From Spirochaetaceae bacterium (GTDB taxonomy: Bacteria > Spirochaetota > Leptospiria > Leptospirales > Leptonemataceae): a DNA stretch of 64,000 nt. The stretch spans positions 193,358 to 257,357 of the forward strand of contig PCBI01000002.1 of NCBI GenBank assembly GCA_002730875.1. The letters run 5' to 3'. The notes beneath the pieces were generated by a model. It saw only the letters and a list, made by a program, of their open reading frames with translations. It was not told the origin of the DNA and did not search any database. A program made the translations under genes and the position numbers. Shown here one piece after another: positions 54,326-63,766 of the stretch (position 1 is the first letter of the stretch; every line of letters starts with the position of its first letter).

Positions 54326-54683
54326 GGGGATGCACCTGTAAGCCGGATTCTGTCGAGCACCGTCATTTATCTTGCCTTCGGGTTGCCCCTCAGGTCTTTG
54401 CTCTCTACCCACAGCCACGGTCGGGCCAACCTTGGCGGCTGCTTACTTGAGATTGCACCGAAGAGGGTTTACCAAGCCATCTTCCTTGCGGTCGATGCGG
54501 TGAGCTCTTACCTCACCATTTCACCCTTACCGGACCGAAGCCCGGCGGTATACTTTCTGCTGCACTTTCCGTAGATGAACCGTCCCCAGTCCATCCCCCG
54601 GGAATTACCCGGTCTTCTGCCCTGCGGTGTCCGGACTTTCCTCACTCCTCTTTCGAGGCCGCGCGACGATGCGGTGCATCCCC
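54326..54683 (-). ncRNA. rnpB: RNase P RNA, bacterial type A
   Basis: About 358 nt. The minus strand carries the universal block GAGGAAAGTCCGG (complement at 54631-54643) near the 5' end and ACAGAATCCGGCTTA (complement at 54339-54353) near the 3' end. The ends pair as helix P1: GGGGATGCACC on one side and GGTGCATCCCC on the other (54326-54336, 54673-54683). Other family blocks, such as the GGTAAACCC segment and the AGATAAATGACGGT segment, are present. Catalytic RNA of RNase P, which matures the 5' ends of tRNAs. Confidence 0.96.
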
Positions 54684-54739
54684 AAAACCAGAAAGGGGCT
54701 ACTGGTCCCTGCCGGAAATCATAAAAGGGGCTGTCAGGC

Positions 54740-55320
54740 CGGTTCGTGTAATCCCGCCGGAGCGTTGTTTACCCGAACCCGCGCGTCGCTTTGGCGAGGT
54801 TCGTTTAACGCCGCCGGAGCGTTGTTTACCCGCACCCGCGCGTCGCTTTGGCGAAGTTCATTTAACGCCGCCGGAGCGTTGTTTACCCGAACTTGCGGGC
54901 CGCTTTGGCGAGGTTCGTTTAACGCCGCCGGAGCGTTGTTTATCCGAACTTGCGCGTCGCTTTGGCGAGGTTCGTGTAATCTCGCCGGAGCGTTGTTTAC
55001 CCGCACCCGCGGCACCACGCCCGGGTAGGTTCGTGTAATCCCGCCGGAGCGTTGTTTACCCGCACCCGCGCGCCGCTTTGGCGAGGTTCGCATAATGCCG
55101 CTGGAGCGTTGTTTATCCGAACCCGCCGCACCGCTCCCGGCGAGGTTCGTGTAACATCCGAAATCAGATGACTAGACGAACCTGCGGAACGGGGCATCCT
55201 TGGCGGTTCGTGTAATAGCATGAAAATGCCGTTTATCCGAACTCGCTGCGTTGTACCGGGCGGGTTCGTATAACACCCGGCCTGCTCCTTTAACCCGCAC
55301 CTGCCGAGTCGGACGGGCCG
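54740..55320. repeat. array of about ten 57-bp hairpin-forming tandem repeats
   Basis: Seven well-conserved units with period 57 (one step of 59) and three diverged ones. The AGCGTTGTTT anchor falls at 54761, 54818, 54875, 54932, 54989, 55048 and 55105. Each unit contains half-sites GGTTCGTRTAA and TTTACCCGAACC, which pair as an 11-bp stem with one mismatch; the loop is ~15 nt. In the diverged copies (55143-55318) loops and spacers change freely while at least the first two keep the stem. Because 57 is divisible by three, every frame reads as 19-aa repeats, which is not evidence of coding. No coding gene, transposase or CRISPR gene is nearby. Confidence 0.85.
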
Positions 55321-55440
55321 CCATTCAACGTATCCTAAAAGCGACATAATGCAGCCTTGCCGATGGATTGCTGCCAGGAAAAATCGACCAAAATGCTCCT
55401 GTACCCTGAACCTTTTTTTCAGGATGCCGATAGCAGTATT

Positions 55441-57333
55441 ATGGAAAGATCTGCAGTCTGGACCCAATTCATTCGCAGGGCAGGAGCGCTTGCTCTGGTT
55501 CTGATATTGATGGGTAGTATTCTGCTGCCTGCATTCGCTCACGGTCAGGGAGTCCAGAAACCGGATCATCCTGTGGAAATCGCTCCGCTGGAGGCTTTAA
55601 ATACCGGCTCGGCAGACTTTTCGCCTACGCTCTCGCCGGATGGCAACCGGATGCTCTTTAATACTCCCAATGGACAGTATCAGGATATCTACCTGGCCGA
55701 AAAGAAAAACGGCTCCTGGACGCTGGTGCGAAATGTCCGGGAACTGAATTCTCCCTATAATGACGAAACCCCTTTCTGGAGCGAAGACGGCAAGGTTGTT
55801 CTTTTTGCATCGGACCGGGACGGAAGCCTGGAGATGCCGGCAGATCTTCAAGGTCGCGTTCGGGTATCCTATGATCTCTACTGGGCCCGGGCCGGCGAAG
55901 ACGGTCGATTCTCGGAGCCCAGGCGAATACCGGGAACGTTTCAGACTTCGGACCATGAACGGGCCCCGGCGCTTAGCTTTGACTCCCGCGAAATCTATTA
56001 CACTACCTGGGAGTTTGGCGATATCACCGGCTCCAAAATCATGGTGGCTCGATGGAACGGTTCCGGGTTCAGTAATCCGGAGGCTTTGCCAGAAAAGATT
56101 AATTCCGGAAACCAGGAAGCGGCCATGCTACCTATCAAGGAGAACATGTACGTTTTTTCATCCCGTCGCCCCGGCGGTATCGGCGGCTGGGATTTCTACA
56201 TGACCCGGAAAGACGATGGCGGATGGACCGATCCGGTGCTGGTACCGGAGATTAGTTCGCCGGAAAACGAGATGCATCTGAGCGTCCATAACGGTCAGTT
56301 CTTCTTCGCCTCCGATCGCTCCGGCGGCAAGGGGCACTACGATCTCTACTCTACATCGACGAATATAGGCCTGGATACCGAAGTGGCGATGCGCGAACCA
56401 ATTGCTGAGCAGCCGGCCGCCGAAGAACCGGCGGAGCAGCCACCAACCGTAGAAAGGGACCGGGGCGCGGAAAATCGCAGCGTTCGGGAAGGGGATCCCG
56501 AATCCTACAGCAACCCCACCGCCAATCGGGGCCGGGAAGAGGATCTGGAAGGCATACTTCGCAACTACGATGCGGCCATGGATCGCTCCTTCGAAAACGA
56601 AACTCCAGCGGATTACCGGGACCGCATCGACCGGGGTCTGGAACTGGCTTTCGAAGGCGCGGAACGCCCGAATCGTTTTCGCCCGGACCGGGAAAGCCTG
56701 GTAATCATGGATAAGGACACAGGCCGACCCCTGTCGGTGCCGGTTAAGCTGCAGCCTTATTATCAGAATGAAAACAAGCCCCGGCCGAACCCCACACGTT
56801 CTCGCAGTACCCAAACCGGCGAGCTGAAGCTTCCAGATTTTGACAGCGAAGGTCTGGAAGTGACCATTTCTGTACCCGGGTATGCCACCTATCATCGCAT
56901 TATCGATTACCGTGCCGTTTTTGCCGGAAAGCGAATCGTCTATCTGGAAAAAGCGAAAAAAGGCCAGTCCTTTCAGGTCAATGAGATCCGTTTCGACGCC
57001 AATTCTGCGGTGTTGCGTGACGAATCCGAGTTCTACCTGGAATCCCTGGTGAGCTATCTAAAGCAAAACCCCAAAACCAGATTACGCATTATTGGCCACA
57101 CCGACCTCCACGGGACCCGGGAATACAACGAAACCCTGAGTTATCGCCGGGCTCTGAGCGTTAAGAATTATCTGGTCTATCACGGTATCGACGAAAAGCG
57201 CCTTGAAGTGCATGGGGCTGGTTTCAGTGAGCCGGTGGTGAACAAGAAAGGCGAGCCCTACGACCAGCAGAACCGCCGAACTGAATTCAAGATACTGGAC
57301 GATGGTAGCGAAGCCTCCGCGCCCGAGTTTTGA
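55441..57333 (+). CDS. OmpA-family outer-membrane protein with PD40/WD40-like repeats
   Basis: About 630 aa. Signal peptide ending AFAHGQ. N-terminal half: TolB-like PD40 beta-propeller units (SADFSPTLSPDGNRMLF; NDETPFWSEDGKVVLFASDRDG; ERAPALSFDSREIYYT). A Pro/Glu-rich, acidic linker (about 315-400), then an Ig/CarboxypepD-like segment (about 420-520), and a C-terminal OmpA domain that binds peptidoglycan (NEIRFDANSAVLRDE; GHTDLHGTREYNETLSYRRA; NRRTEFKIL). The ATG at 55441 is used; the frame is open to 55357. Confidence 0.88.
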   Translation: MERSAVWTQFIRRAGALALVLILMGSILLPAFAHGQGVQKPDHPVEIAPLEALNTGSADFSPTLSPDGNRMLFNTPNGQYQDIYLAEKKNGSWTLVRNVRELNSPYNDETPFWSEDGKVVLFASDRDGSLEMPADLQGRVRVSYDLYWARAGEDGRFSEPRRIPGTFQTSDHERAPALSFDSREIYYTTWEFGDITGSKIMVARWNGSGFSNPEALPEKINSGNQEAAMLPIKENMYVFSSRRPGGIGGWDFYMTRKDDGGWTDPVLVPEISSPENEMHLSVHNGQFFFASDRSGGKGHYDLYSTSTNIGLDTEVAMREPIAEQPAAEEPAEQPPTVERDRGAENRSVREGDPESYSNPTANRGREEDLEGILRNYDAAMDRSFENETPADYRDRIDRGLELAFEGAERPNRFRPDRESLVIMDKDTGRPLSVPVKLQPYYQNENKPRPNPTRSRSTQTGELKLPDFDSEGLEVTISVPGYATYHRIIDYRAVFAGKRIVYLEKAKKGQSFQVNEIRFDANSAVLRDESEFYLESLVSYLKQNPKTRLRIIGHTDLHGTREYNETLSYRRALSVKNYLVYHGIDEKRLEVHGAGFSEPVVNKKGEPYDQQNRRTEFKILDDGSEASAPEF

Positions 57334-57375
57334 ATTTCTAATAGACTTTCCGGGGCGGGGTGCTGTGTTTCTGTC

Positions 57376-58662
57376 ATGCAATGGAAACCGCACTACGACT
57401 CCCGCAAGATCTCTCCTGAACAGGCCGTTGCCCATATAAAGAACGGCCAGAAAGTTTTCATATCTGGAAATGCCTCCATGCCCCGAGCGCTAATAGCTGC
57501 TCTGGCCAAACGCGCTCCCGAGCTCAAGGATGTGGAATTAAACCATCTGCTCACCTTCGGCGAAGACCCCTTTAAGGAATTTGAAGGCGTGCGCGACAAT
57601 GCCTGGTTTCTTGGGCCTGCCATACGCGAAGCGGTTAACGAAGGCAAATCCGACTATATCCCCATCTTTCTCAGCGAAATCGCCAAACTGGTGCGGGGCG
57701 GCGACTGGCCCGTGCATGTTGCCTTGATTCACGTTTCTCCGCCGGATCAATTCGGCTATATGAGCTATGGCGTAGAGTGTAGCATCACCAAGCCCTGCGC
57801 CGAGGCCGCAGAAATCGTCATCGCGCAGGTGAACTCGCGGATGCCCCGGGCCCTGGGGGATTGTTTCATCCATGTTACTGACGTTGACTATTTCGTGGAG
57901 CAGGAAGAGGAGTTATTCGAGCTTCCGTTCAAAGAGGCTAGCGCAGTAGAAGATAAAATCGGGCAAAATATCGCCGAAATGATCGACGACGGCGCCACTC
58001 TGCAGCTGGGGATTGGCGGAATTCCCAATGCGGTTCTCGATAAGCTCCGGAACCATAAGAATCTGGGCATTCATACAGAAATGTTTAGCGATGGAATCCT
58101 GCCTTTGCTTTCTGCCGGGGTCTTGAATAACCAGAAGAAGGGACTCCATCGCGGCAAGATAATGACCAGCTTTGCCATGGGTAGTCGGGAGCTATACGAT
58201 GCTATCGACAACAATCCTATCTTCGAGTTCCGCCCCAGTCATTATGTGAACGATCCATTTGTAATCGCTCAGAATCAGAATATGGTAGCCATTAACTCCG
58301 CCATTTCCATTGACCTTACCGGCCAGGTGAATAGCGATTCCATGGGGCATAGCATCTTCAGCGGTATTGGCGGCCAGGTGGATTTTATTCGCGGCGCGGC
58401 CCGCTGTCCAGGTGGTAAGCCCATCATAGCGCTTCCCAGTACCGCAAAAGGCGGCAAGGTTTCCAGGATCTGCCCGGTTCTGGCGCCAGGCGCCGGCGTA
58501 GTAACCAGCCGCGGCGACGTGCACTACGTAGCTACTGAATTTGGCGTTGTGAATCTGTTCGGAAAGAATGTGCGGGAAAGATCCAGGCTTCTGATTTCCA
58601 TTGCTCATCCGGATTTCCGTGAAGAGCTGGAAAGGGAAAGCTACTGGCTCACGCGAAAGTAA
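57376..58662 (+). CDS. 4-hydroxybutyrate/acetate CoA-transferase family enzyme
   Basis: 428 aa, typical length. Glutamate nucleophile E235 in GIHTEMFSDG; LGIGGIPNAV is the CoA-binding glycine loop. The family includes 4-hydroxybutyrate CoA-transferase, butyrate:acetate CoA-transferase and acetyl-CoA hydrolase, which cannot be separated by eye. With crotonyl-CoA carboxylase/reductase 4 kb away, a C4-CoA role is plausible. It follows the OmpA-family gene by 42 nt. Confidence 0.88.
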   Translation: MQWKPHYDSRKISPEQAVAHIKNGQKVFISGNASMPRALIAALAKRAPELKDVELNHLLTFGEDPFKEFEGVRDNAWFLGPAIREAVNEGKSDYIPIFLSEIAKLVRGGDWPVHVALIHVSPPDQFGYMSYGVECSITKPCAEAAEIVIAQVNSRMPRALGDCFIHVTDVDYFVEQEEELFELPFKEASAVEDKIGQNIAEMIDDGATLQLGIGGIPNAVLDKLRNHKNLGIHTEMFSDGILPLLSAGVLNNQKKGLHRGKIMTSFAMGSRELYDAIDNNPIFEFRPSHYVNDPFVIAQNQNMVAINSAISIDLTGQVNSDSMGHSIFSGIGGQVDFIRGAARCPGGKPIIALPSTAKGGKVSRICPVLAPGAGVVTSRGDVHYVATEFGVVNLFGKNVRERSRLLISIAHPDFREELERESYWLTRK

Positions 58663-58707
58663 TCAGCCATCGCCTCGGAGCGCAGAAGTAAGCGGATTCG
58701 AAAGGAT

Positions 58708-60972
58708 TCAATGACTTCCAGGGCCCGGAAAAGACTCGATGACTTCCCTGGCCCGGGCTCGAAGATTGCGAAACCGGCTTCTATCGCTTACGGAAAGCGC
58801 CGGCAGGTTTAGGTAGCGGCTCATCCATTTCTCCGTGGGAACATGCCGGAAGCTGCTCTGCGAGCTTCCGGTAAGGGCCTCCATCATGATTCGCGAATAG
58901 GATACCGCAAACATGAATCGCACCGCGGCTCGGGAATTGTCCACTCGTCGACGGCCGGTTTTTTCGCCGCGGTTTTTCCGCACCCGGTCCTCCTGTCGGT
59001 AGTAATCTTCGGTAATCTGACGAAACGGTATCTCTGAGCCGGCATAATAGACCAGGTTATCCGGCAGGCAATCGTGCACGAACTGTCCCAGAGCAAAGAA
59101 AAATGCGGCCGGTCCGGGTAGCCGCAAGGCCAGATAGATGCTTCGAATCAATTGCCCGTTATCGCCGCCAATCGGGTAGTACAGAGCATGGTTTCTTTTT
59201 TTATACCAGGCGCCGGTGAGCACGGCATTTTCTCCGGCCACGCCCAGTTCTTCCGGCTTTCTGCTTTCGCCTATTACGGAATTTCTGAATTCCGGGAAGT
59301 CCGGCCTTTCGATTTCCCGGGCGGCGCCGCAGGATCCGGGCATCAGAAAGATCTGCATGTTTCGTAGAGTTCGATTCCCCAGCTTCTCTTTAAGGATTCT
59401 ACCCAGTCGTAGTTCCCGCGCATAGAGTTCCCTGTCTACCAGATGGGCCAGAGAAATCAGACAGGCTACGGTGCCCGGAGTGTTGATTTCCAGCTTCGCC
59501 AGTTCCGGTAGCGAAGGTTCGAAGCCAGGTTTTTCTTTCCAGAGCTTCATTACCGGATTCAGCGGAAGGATTCCATGTCGACTGCCGGGAATAAGCGAAT
59601 AGCCCGTCGTTGTGCTTCGCACGGCCCTGAGTCGGTTCAGCAGTTGCTGCTTTATATGCAGGAGCACTTCCCGCCGACAGAACGGATCGCCGTAGCGAAT
59701 ATGCTCGGGCCAGGTAACGGCATGGCCGTAACGCTGCGCCGCTTTCCCGAAGATCGATGGATGGGCGGGTTCGAAAGCCTGCCTGTCGCTCTCCGTTTTG
59801 CCTTCCAGATAGTTTTCGTATTTCCGTCGAATGGACTGCCTTATGGTTTCGTGCTCGTGGATCAGCTTTTGCCACTGCAGCGCCAGCGGATGCAGTTTGC
59901 TAATGGAATCCAGCAGGTTTAACGCTTCGCGCCTGGCTGCGTTTCGCTGATTATGCAGTAACCGCAGATCGGTGGTCTTGCCCACGGGCGCCGCTCGGTA
60001 TCGCAGAAAATTGTACCGCATGATTCGGGCATGTAGGCGGGCCTCTTGCAGAAATGCGCCACGGATTCGGATTTCCAGTTTCTCGGGAAGTATGGCGAGC
60101 CCGGCGCCTGCCATTAGTCCTTCATCCAGAAACCTCTTGAATCGCTGTATATTTCGCAGGATATGTAGCAGGGCCGGTTTGCGGCCTTCGGACCCATCGT
60201 CCAGCAGGAAGGCTCGGACGCTCTTTCTCAATTCCGGGTTCGCTATAGATTGAAGCACAGTTTGTAGCCCGGGTTTTCGAAATGAATCGGCAATGGACCG
60301 GGAAAGCCTTTCCAGGTAGGCGGCTTTGTTTGGAGAAAGTAGCACTGCTTCGAAATCGAACTGGATGCTTCGCGCGCTGTTCTGGATTTCGCGGAGCCGG
60401 TCTTCCAGTTCCCAGAGATCTCGATAGGGCTTCAGTAGTTCGATGGCATCATCGGTGAGACCGTCCAGATAAGCGGAAAGAAAGGACACTGTGGGTCCGG
60501 CGCCTTCTTCGGCGCCCGGGTTTAGCGACAGAAAGCCGGGCTGTGCCCGGTATTGTTCCATGATGGCTTTGTGCAATGCCGGCGGAATGGAGCCCATTTC
60601 CGGTTTTTCCGGTATACCCAGGTCCAGGTACTCGGAGGATTCTACAAAAGGAACGCGGAATAGGTTTGTATCCAGAGTGGACAGCGCTCGAGCTACGGCA
60701 ACGTCAAAGACACGATAATAGAAGTGCAGAAACCTTTCGGAGCTTAATTGTGCGAAACTTCGCACGTTGGCGGGCGTCGGATCCCGGGAGCGCCTATAGG
60801 GGCTTTCCAGCTGCTCGTCGAATTCCAGCCAGCCGGATTCCAGCATTTCGGCTGCATCAAAATAGACAGTGGTAAAGCGAACCTTTCTTTGTCTAAAGAA
60901 TTGTCTTCCGGATGCATCCTTTTGCACGCCGGACCGTGCATCGTCAAGTAGCCGGTTGACCAGTTTCCGCAT
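58708..60972 (-). CDS. large hypothetical protein
   Basis: 754 aa, unrecognised. No signal peptide or clear membrane segments. Rich in Arg, Leu and aromatic residues with long predicted helices (about 170-420), and a second part with more mixed structure (INTPGTVACLISLAHLVDRE; MQIFLMPGSCGAAREIE; NHALYYPIGGDNGQLIRSIY). The start overlaps the end of the HD-like gene by 29 nt, so the two are translated together. Near its end a duplicated DNA segment (GATGACTTCC...) encodes part of the C-terminus. Confidence 0.75.
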   Translation of the reverse strand: MRKLVNRLLDDARSGVQKDASGRQFFRQRKVRFTTVYFDAAEMLESGWLEFDEQLESPYRRSRDPTPANVRSFAQLSSERFLHFYYRVFDVAVARALSTLDTNLFRVPFVESSEYLDLGIPEKPEMGSIPPALHKAIMEQYRAQPGFLSLNPGAEEGAGPTVSFLSAYLDGLTDDAIELLKPYRDLWELEDRLREIQNSARSIQFDFEAVLLSPNKAAYLERLSRSIADSFRKPGLQTVLQSIANPELRKSVRAFLLDDGSEGRKPALLHILRNIQRFKRFLDEGLMAGAGLAILPEKLEIRIRGAFLQEARLHARIMRYNFLRYRAAPVGKTTDLRLLHNQRNAARREALNLLDSISKLHPLALQWQKLIHEHETIRQSIRRKYENYLEGKTESDRQAFEPAHPSIFGKAAQRYGHAVTWPEHIRYGDPFCRREVLLHIKQQLLNRLRAVRSTTTGYSLIPGSRHGILPLNPVMKLWKEKPGFEPSLPELAKLEINTPGTVACLISLAHLVDRELYARELRLGRILKEKLGNRTLRNMQIFLMPGSCGAAREIERPDFPEFRNSVIGESRKPEELGVAGENAVLTGAWYKKRNHALYYPIGGDNGQLIRSIYLALRLPGPAAFFFALGQFVHDCLPDNLVYYAGSEIPFRQITEDYYRQEDRVRKNRGEKTGRRRVDNSRAAVRFMFAVSYSRIMMEALTGSSQSSFRHVPTEKWMSRYLNLPALSVSDRSRFRNLRARAREVIESFPGPGSH

Positions 60973-62419
60973 TTGCGCCGGCCGGGGCCCTGGAGCTTCG
61001 GGTTAGCTTGAACAGCTCTTCGTAAAGGTCCGGATCGTAGGTTGGGTCCACAGCATAGATGATATGTCGGCTATCGTCTTTGCTGAGCTCGTAGTGGGCT
61101 TTCCTGGGGTCTGCCTTGAGTTTATCCAGGGGAAATTTCAGAAAGCGAAATTTGGGAGACTTGCCAATTTCCGGGAAAATGGTCGCGAAGCGATCCATTC
61201 CAGGTTTACTCTGAAATCTTGTGGAATTGGTAATCTGTCCTACTTCGAAGAAGGTCTTTCCGCTACCGGAACGGGCCGCCACGATGATGAAGTCCCCTTC
61301 TTTGAGTATCTTTTCGTTGTTGCAGAGGCTTATACTCACATAATCGAGAAACTCGCGAACAATACGGTCCGGATAGGTGAAGTAGGAGTTGTTTACCAGC
61401 ATCTGCACCGCCCTTCGCGCCGTATAGGCCTTTCGCCAGGGGACGTCAGAAGTCAGGGAAGCAAACTCCGAAGCTACGGCAAGAATCGCCGCATCTTCAT
61501 CGTAAGGAATATCGCGCATCAGCAGCTTGAGCTGCATGTCAATATCCTCCGCGATGTGTCTGCGGGCCGGATCCTGACTGTACTTTTCTTTTAGCGCCGT
61601 AAGACGAGTCGTGATGTTACGGATCGAAGGATAGTTATTTCCGGGAGTACCCGCTTTCATCGGACGATGATGGGAGAGTATGTTTCGCTTCACCCGGGGA
61701 TCAATGGATCTTTCGTGGGCAATCATCAAATAGCTCATGATGGGATGGTTCTTGATGTAGTTCATCTGCTGCTCGGACAGCCCATCATGCTCGGGCATGG
61801 TCATACGGCTGTAGCCGATGTCGCACATCAACGCGGACATCATGGTTACGTTGGCCGCTTCCTGTAATCGGGCACGGTCCCTGGCTCCTGTGGCCGTGGC
61901 CCCCCGAGTCTTCAGGGCCATGGCTACTACCGTTCGTTTTACGGCCAGTTCTACATCATGGGTATTTTCGCGGCCGCCCATCAGCTCCAGGATGTTTACA
62001 AGGCCCACGTTCATGTCTGGCTGGTTCTCGAAAGCGTCAAATGCATTGGCCAGACGTTCGGAGGTCTTTCGAGCTTGCACAGAGGTGATGGATGTGCGCT
62101 TCAGGCTGTTGAATAGCTCTTTCGCGCCGTCATTTAGTTCGCTGGTGATCCCTTCAGAAATGAGCTTGGTATCGGTAAGGCCCTCGGGAATGTCCCGACC
62201 TTTGTCCTGAATACCCAGTTTCTCCGAGTCTTCGATGTCGTAGTAGATGCCCTGCTTGATGAATCGTAAGAGGCGGTCGATCTCGGCATCCGAGGCATCC
62301 TCTTTCTTATGGATGAGAACCTGTCCGTCCTTATTGTAAAAATGCACAGGTATTTCGTGGTTTTCACGAAACGATTCAACGATTTCAGGGGTGAAGTCGA
62401 ACAGCTCGAACTTGCTCAC
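60944..62419 (-). CDS. HD-related signalling-type protein
   Basis: 491 aa from a GTG with GGGAGA upstream. The central region (about 190-280) resembles a degenerate HD/HD-GYP domain: MSALMCDIGYSRMTMPEHDG, NHPIMSYLMI, ILSHHRPMKAG. The histidine/aspartate order is altered (CDIGY instead of HDIGK), so metal-dependent c-di-GMP hydrolysis is doubtful. The C-terminal part has a beta-like segment (FIIVAARSGSGKTFFEVGQI). Conserved hypothetical proteins of this type occur in Leptospira. It is coupled to the 754-aa unknown. Confidence 0.68.
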   Translation of the reverse strand: MSKFELFDFTPEIVESFRENHEIPVHFYNKDGQVLIHKKEDASDAEIDRLLRFIKQGIYYDIEDSEKLGIQDKGRDIPEGLTDTKLISEGITSELNDGAKELFNSLKRTSITSVQARKTSERLANAFDAFENQPDMNVGLVNILELMGGRENTHDVELAVKRTVVAMALKTRGATATGARDRARLQEAANVTMMSALMCDIGYSRMTMPEHDGLSEQQMNYIKNHPIMSYLMIAHERSIDPRVKRNILSHHRPMKAGTPGNNYPSIRNITTRLTALKEKYSQDPARRHIAEDIDMQLKLLMRDIPYDEDAAILAVASEFASLTSDVPWRKAYTARRAVQMLVNNSYFTYPDRIVREFLDYVSISLCNNEKILKEGDFIIVAARSGSGKTFFEVGQITNSTRFQSKPGMDRFATIFPEIGKSPKFRFLKFPLDKLKADPRKAHYELSKDDSRHIIYAVDPTYDPDLYEELFKLTRSSRAPAGANAETGQPAT

Positions 62420-62503
62420 AATGGTCTCCCTTTCCCAATATTCGACGAAAGCGCATGGATGAAAAGGAGAATTTGACTGGAAATATTAACAGGTTTCTCG
62501 ATT

Positions 62504-63760
62504 GTGTCCGCCATGTCAGATCGCCCCGAAATTGTACCCATAGGAACCCTGCCTCCGGTAGGCGTAGTTCCAGAAAAAATGCATGCACAACTCATCCGAC
62601 CCGAGCGGTTCGGTGATCCCAGGGATGCCTTCCAGGTAGAGCAGATCCCGGTGCCCGAAGTAGGTCCCCGTGAAGTGCTGGTAGCTGTAATGGCCGCCGG
62701 AGTGAACTATAATAACGTCTGGGCCGCCCTGGGCTACCCGGTAGATGTAATCAAGGCCCGTCAGAAAAAGGGCGAACAGGAAAACTTCCACATCGGCGGT
62801 TCCGATGCCTCCGGAATCGTATATGCCGTGGGTTCCGATGTTACCAATGTAAAAGTAGGCGATGAAGTGGTGGTCCATTGCGGAATGTGGGACCATGACG
62901 ATCCGTTCATCAAAGATGGCGGAGACCCCATGTTTGCTCCGTCTCAGATCATCTGGGGCTACGAATCCAACTGGGGCTCCTTTGCTCAATTCACGAAAGT
63001 ACAGGATCACCAGTGCTTGCCCAAGCCTCCGCATTTGACCTGGGAGGGCGCCGCAGCCTATATGCTGGTGGGAGCTACCGCCTATCGAATGCTGCATCAC
63101 TGGGAGCCCAATACCGTGAAGCCCGGCATGCCGGTGCTCATCTGGGGCGGTTCCGGCGGTCTGGGCGCCATGGCCATTCAGATCGTAAAAGCTGCCGGCG
63201 GTATTGCCGTGGCCGTGGTTAGTAGCGAGGATAAATTCGATTTCTGTAAGAAGCTGGGCGCCGATGGAGTAATCAATCGAAAGGATTTTGATCACTGGGG
63301 AGCCCTTACTTCTGACATCAACGATCCGAAGCATTTCGTCGAGTGGACCAAAAAAGCTCGAGAATTCGGAAAAGCCATCTGGGAAATAACCGGCAAAAAG
63401 AACCCGGGCATTGTCTTTGAGCATCCCGGCGAAAGCACAATACCCACGTCCGCCTTCGTTTGCGAAACCGGCGGTATGATTGTGATCTGTGCCGGAACCA
63501 CCGGTTTTAATGCCACCGTAGACTTGCGCTATCTATGGATGCGGCAGAAACGACTGCAGGGTTCGCATTTCGCCAATGACGATAACGCCAAAGGTCTGAA
63601 TGATCTTGTTATCGCGAAGAAAGTGGATCCAGTTCTTTCCCGGACGTTTAAGTTCGAAGAAACGGGCGACTGTCATCAGCTCATGAAGGATAACAAGCAT
63701 CCTGCTGGAAACATGTCCATTCTGGTAGGTGCCGAGAAAGAAGGACTGGGAGCGAAGTGA
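62504..63760 (+). CDS. ccr: crotonyl-CoA carboxylase/reductase
   Basis: 418 aa. NADPH-dependent reductive carboxylation of crotonyl-CoA to ethylmalonyl-CoA, the key step of the ethylmalonyl-CoA pathway. MDR fold with family marks: [16 protein letters not shown] (N of the CO2 site), [31 protein letters not shown] loop [25 protein letters not shown] and [12 protein letters not shown] (His of the CO2 site). GTG at 62504 or ATG at 62513. It is divergent from the HD-like gene, with ~85 nt between. Plain crotonyl-CoA reductase activity is the alternative. Confidence 0.9.
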   Translation: MSAMSDRPEIVPIGTLPPVGVVPEKMHAQLIRPERFGDPRDAFQVEQIPVPEVGPREVLVAVMAAGVNYNNVWAALGYPVDVIKARQKKGEQENFHIGGSDASGIVYAVGSDVTNVKVGDEVVVHCGMWDHDDPFIKDGGDPMFAPSQIIWGYESNWGSFAQFTKVQDHQCLPKPPHLTWEGAAAYMLVGATAYRMLHHWEPNTVKPGMPVLIWGGSGGLGAMAIQIVKAAGGIAVAVVSSEDKFDFCKKLGADGVINRKDFDHWGALTSDINDPKHFVEWTKKAREFGKAIWEITGKKNPGIVFEHPGESTIPTSAFVCETGGMIVICAGTTGFNATVDLRYLWMRQKRLQGSHFANDDNAKGLNDLVIAKKVDPVLSRTFKFEETGDCHQLMKDNKHPAGNMSILVGAEKEGLGAK

Positions 63761-63766
63761 TCGCCT

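Noticed and set aside
54627..55093. Long frames on both strands over the 57-bp repeats, reading as 19-aa repeat proteins
   Set aside because: The period is a multiple of three, so any frame without a stop in one unit stays open. Both strands are open alike and there is no start signal.
54740..55320. CRISPR array
   Set aside because: The variable parts of most units are nearly identical rather than unique spacers, and no cas gene is present.
54740..55320. Integron attC array
   Set aside because: GTTTAAC fits one half-site but the matching GTTRRRY is absent, and there are no cassette genes or integrase.
61240..61300. Walker A-like ARSGSGKT in the HD-like protein
   Set aside because: It sits in a beta-rich C-terminal segment without Walker B or other NTPase motifs; probably coincidence.
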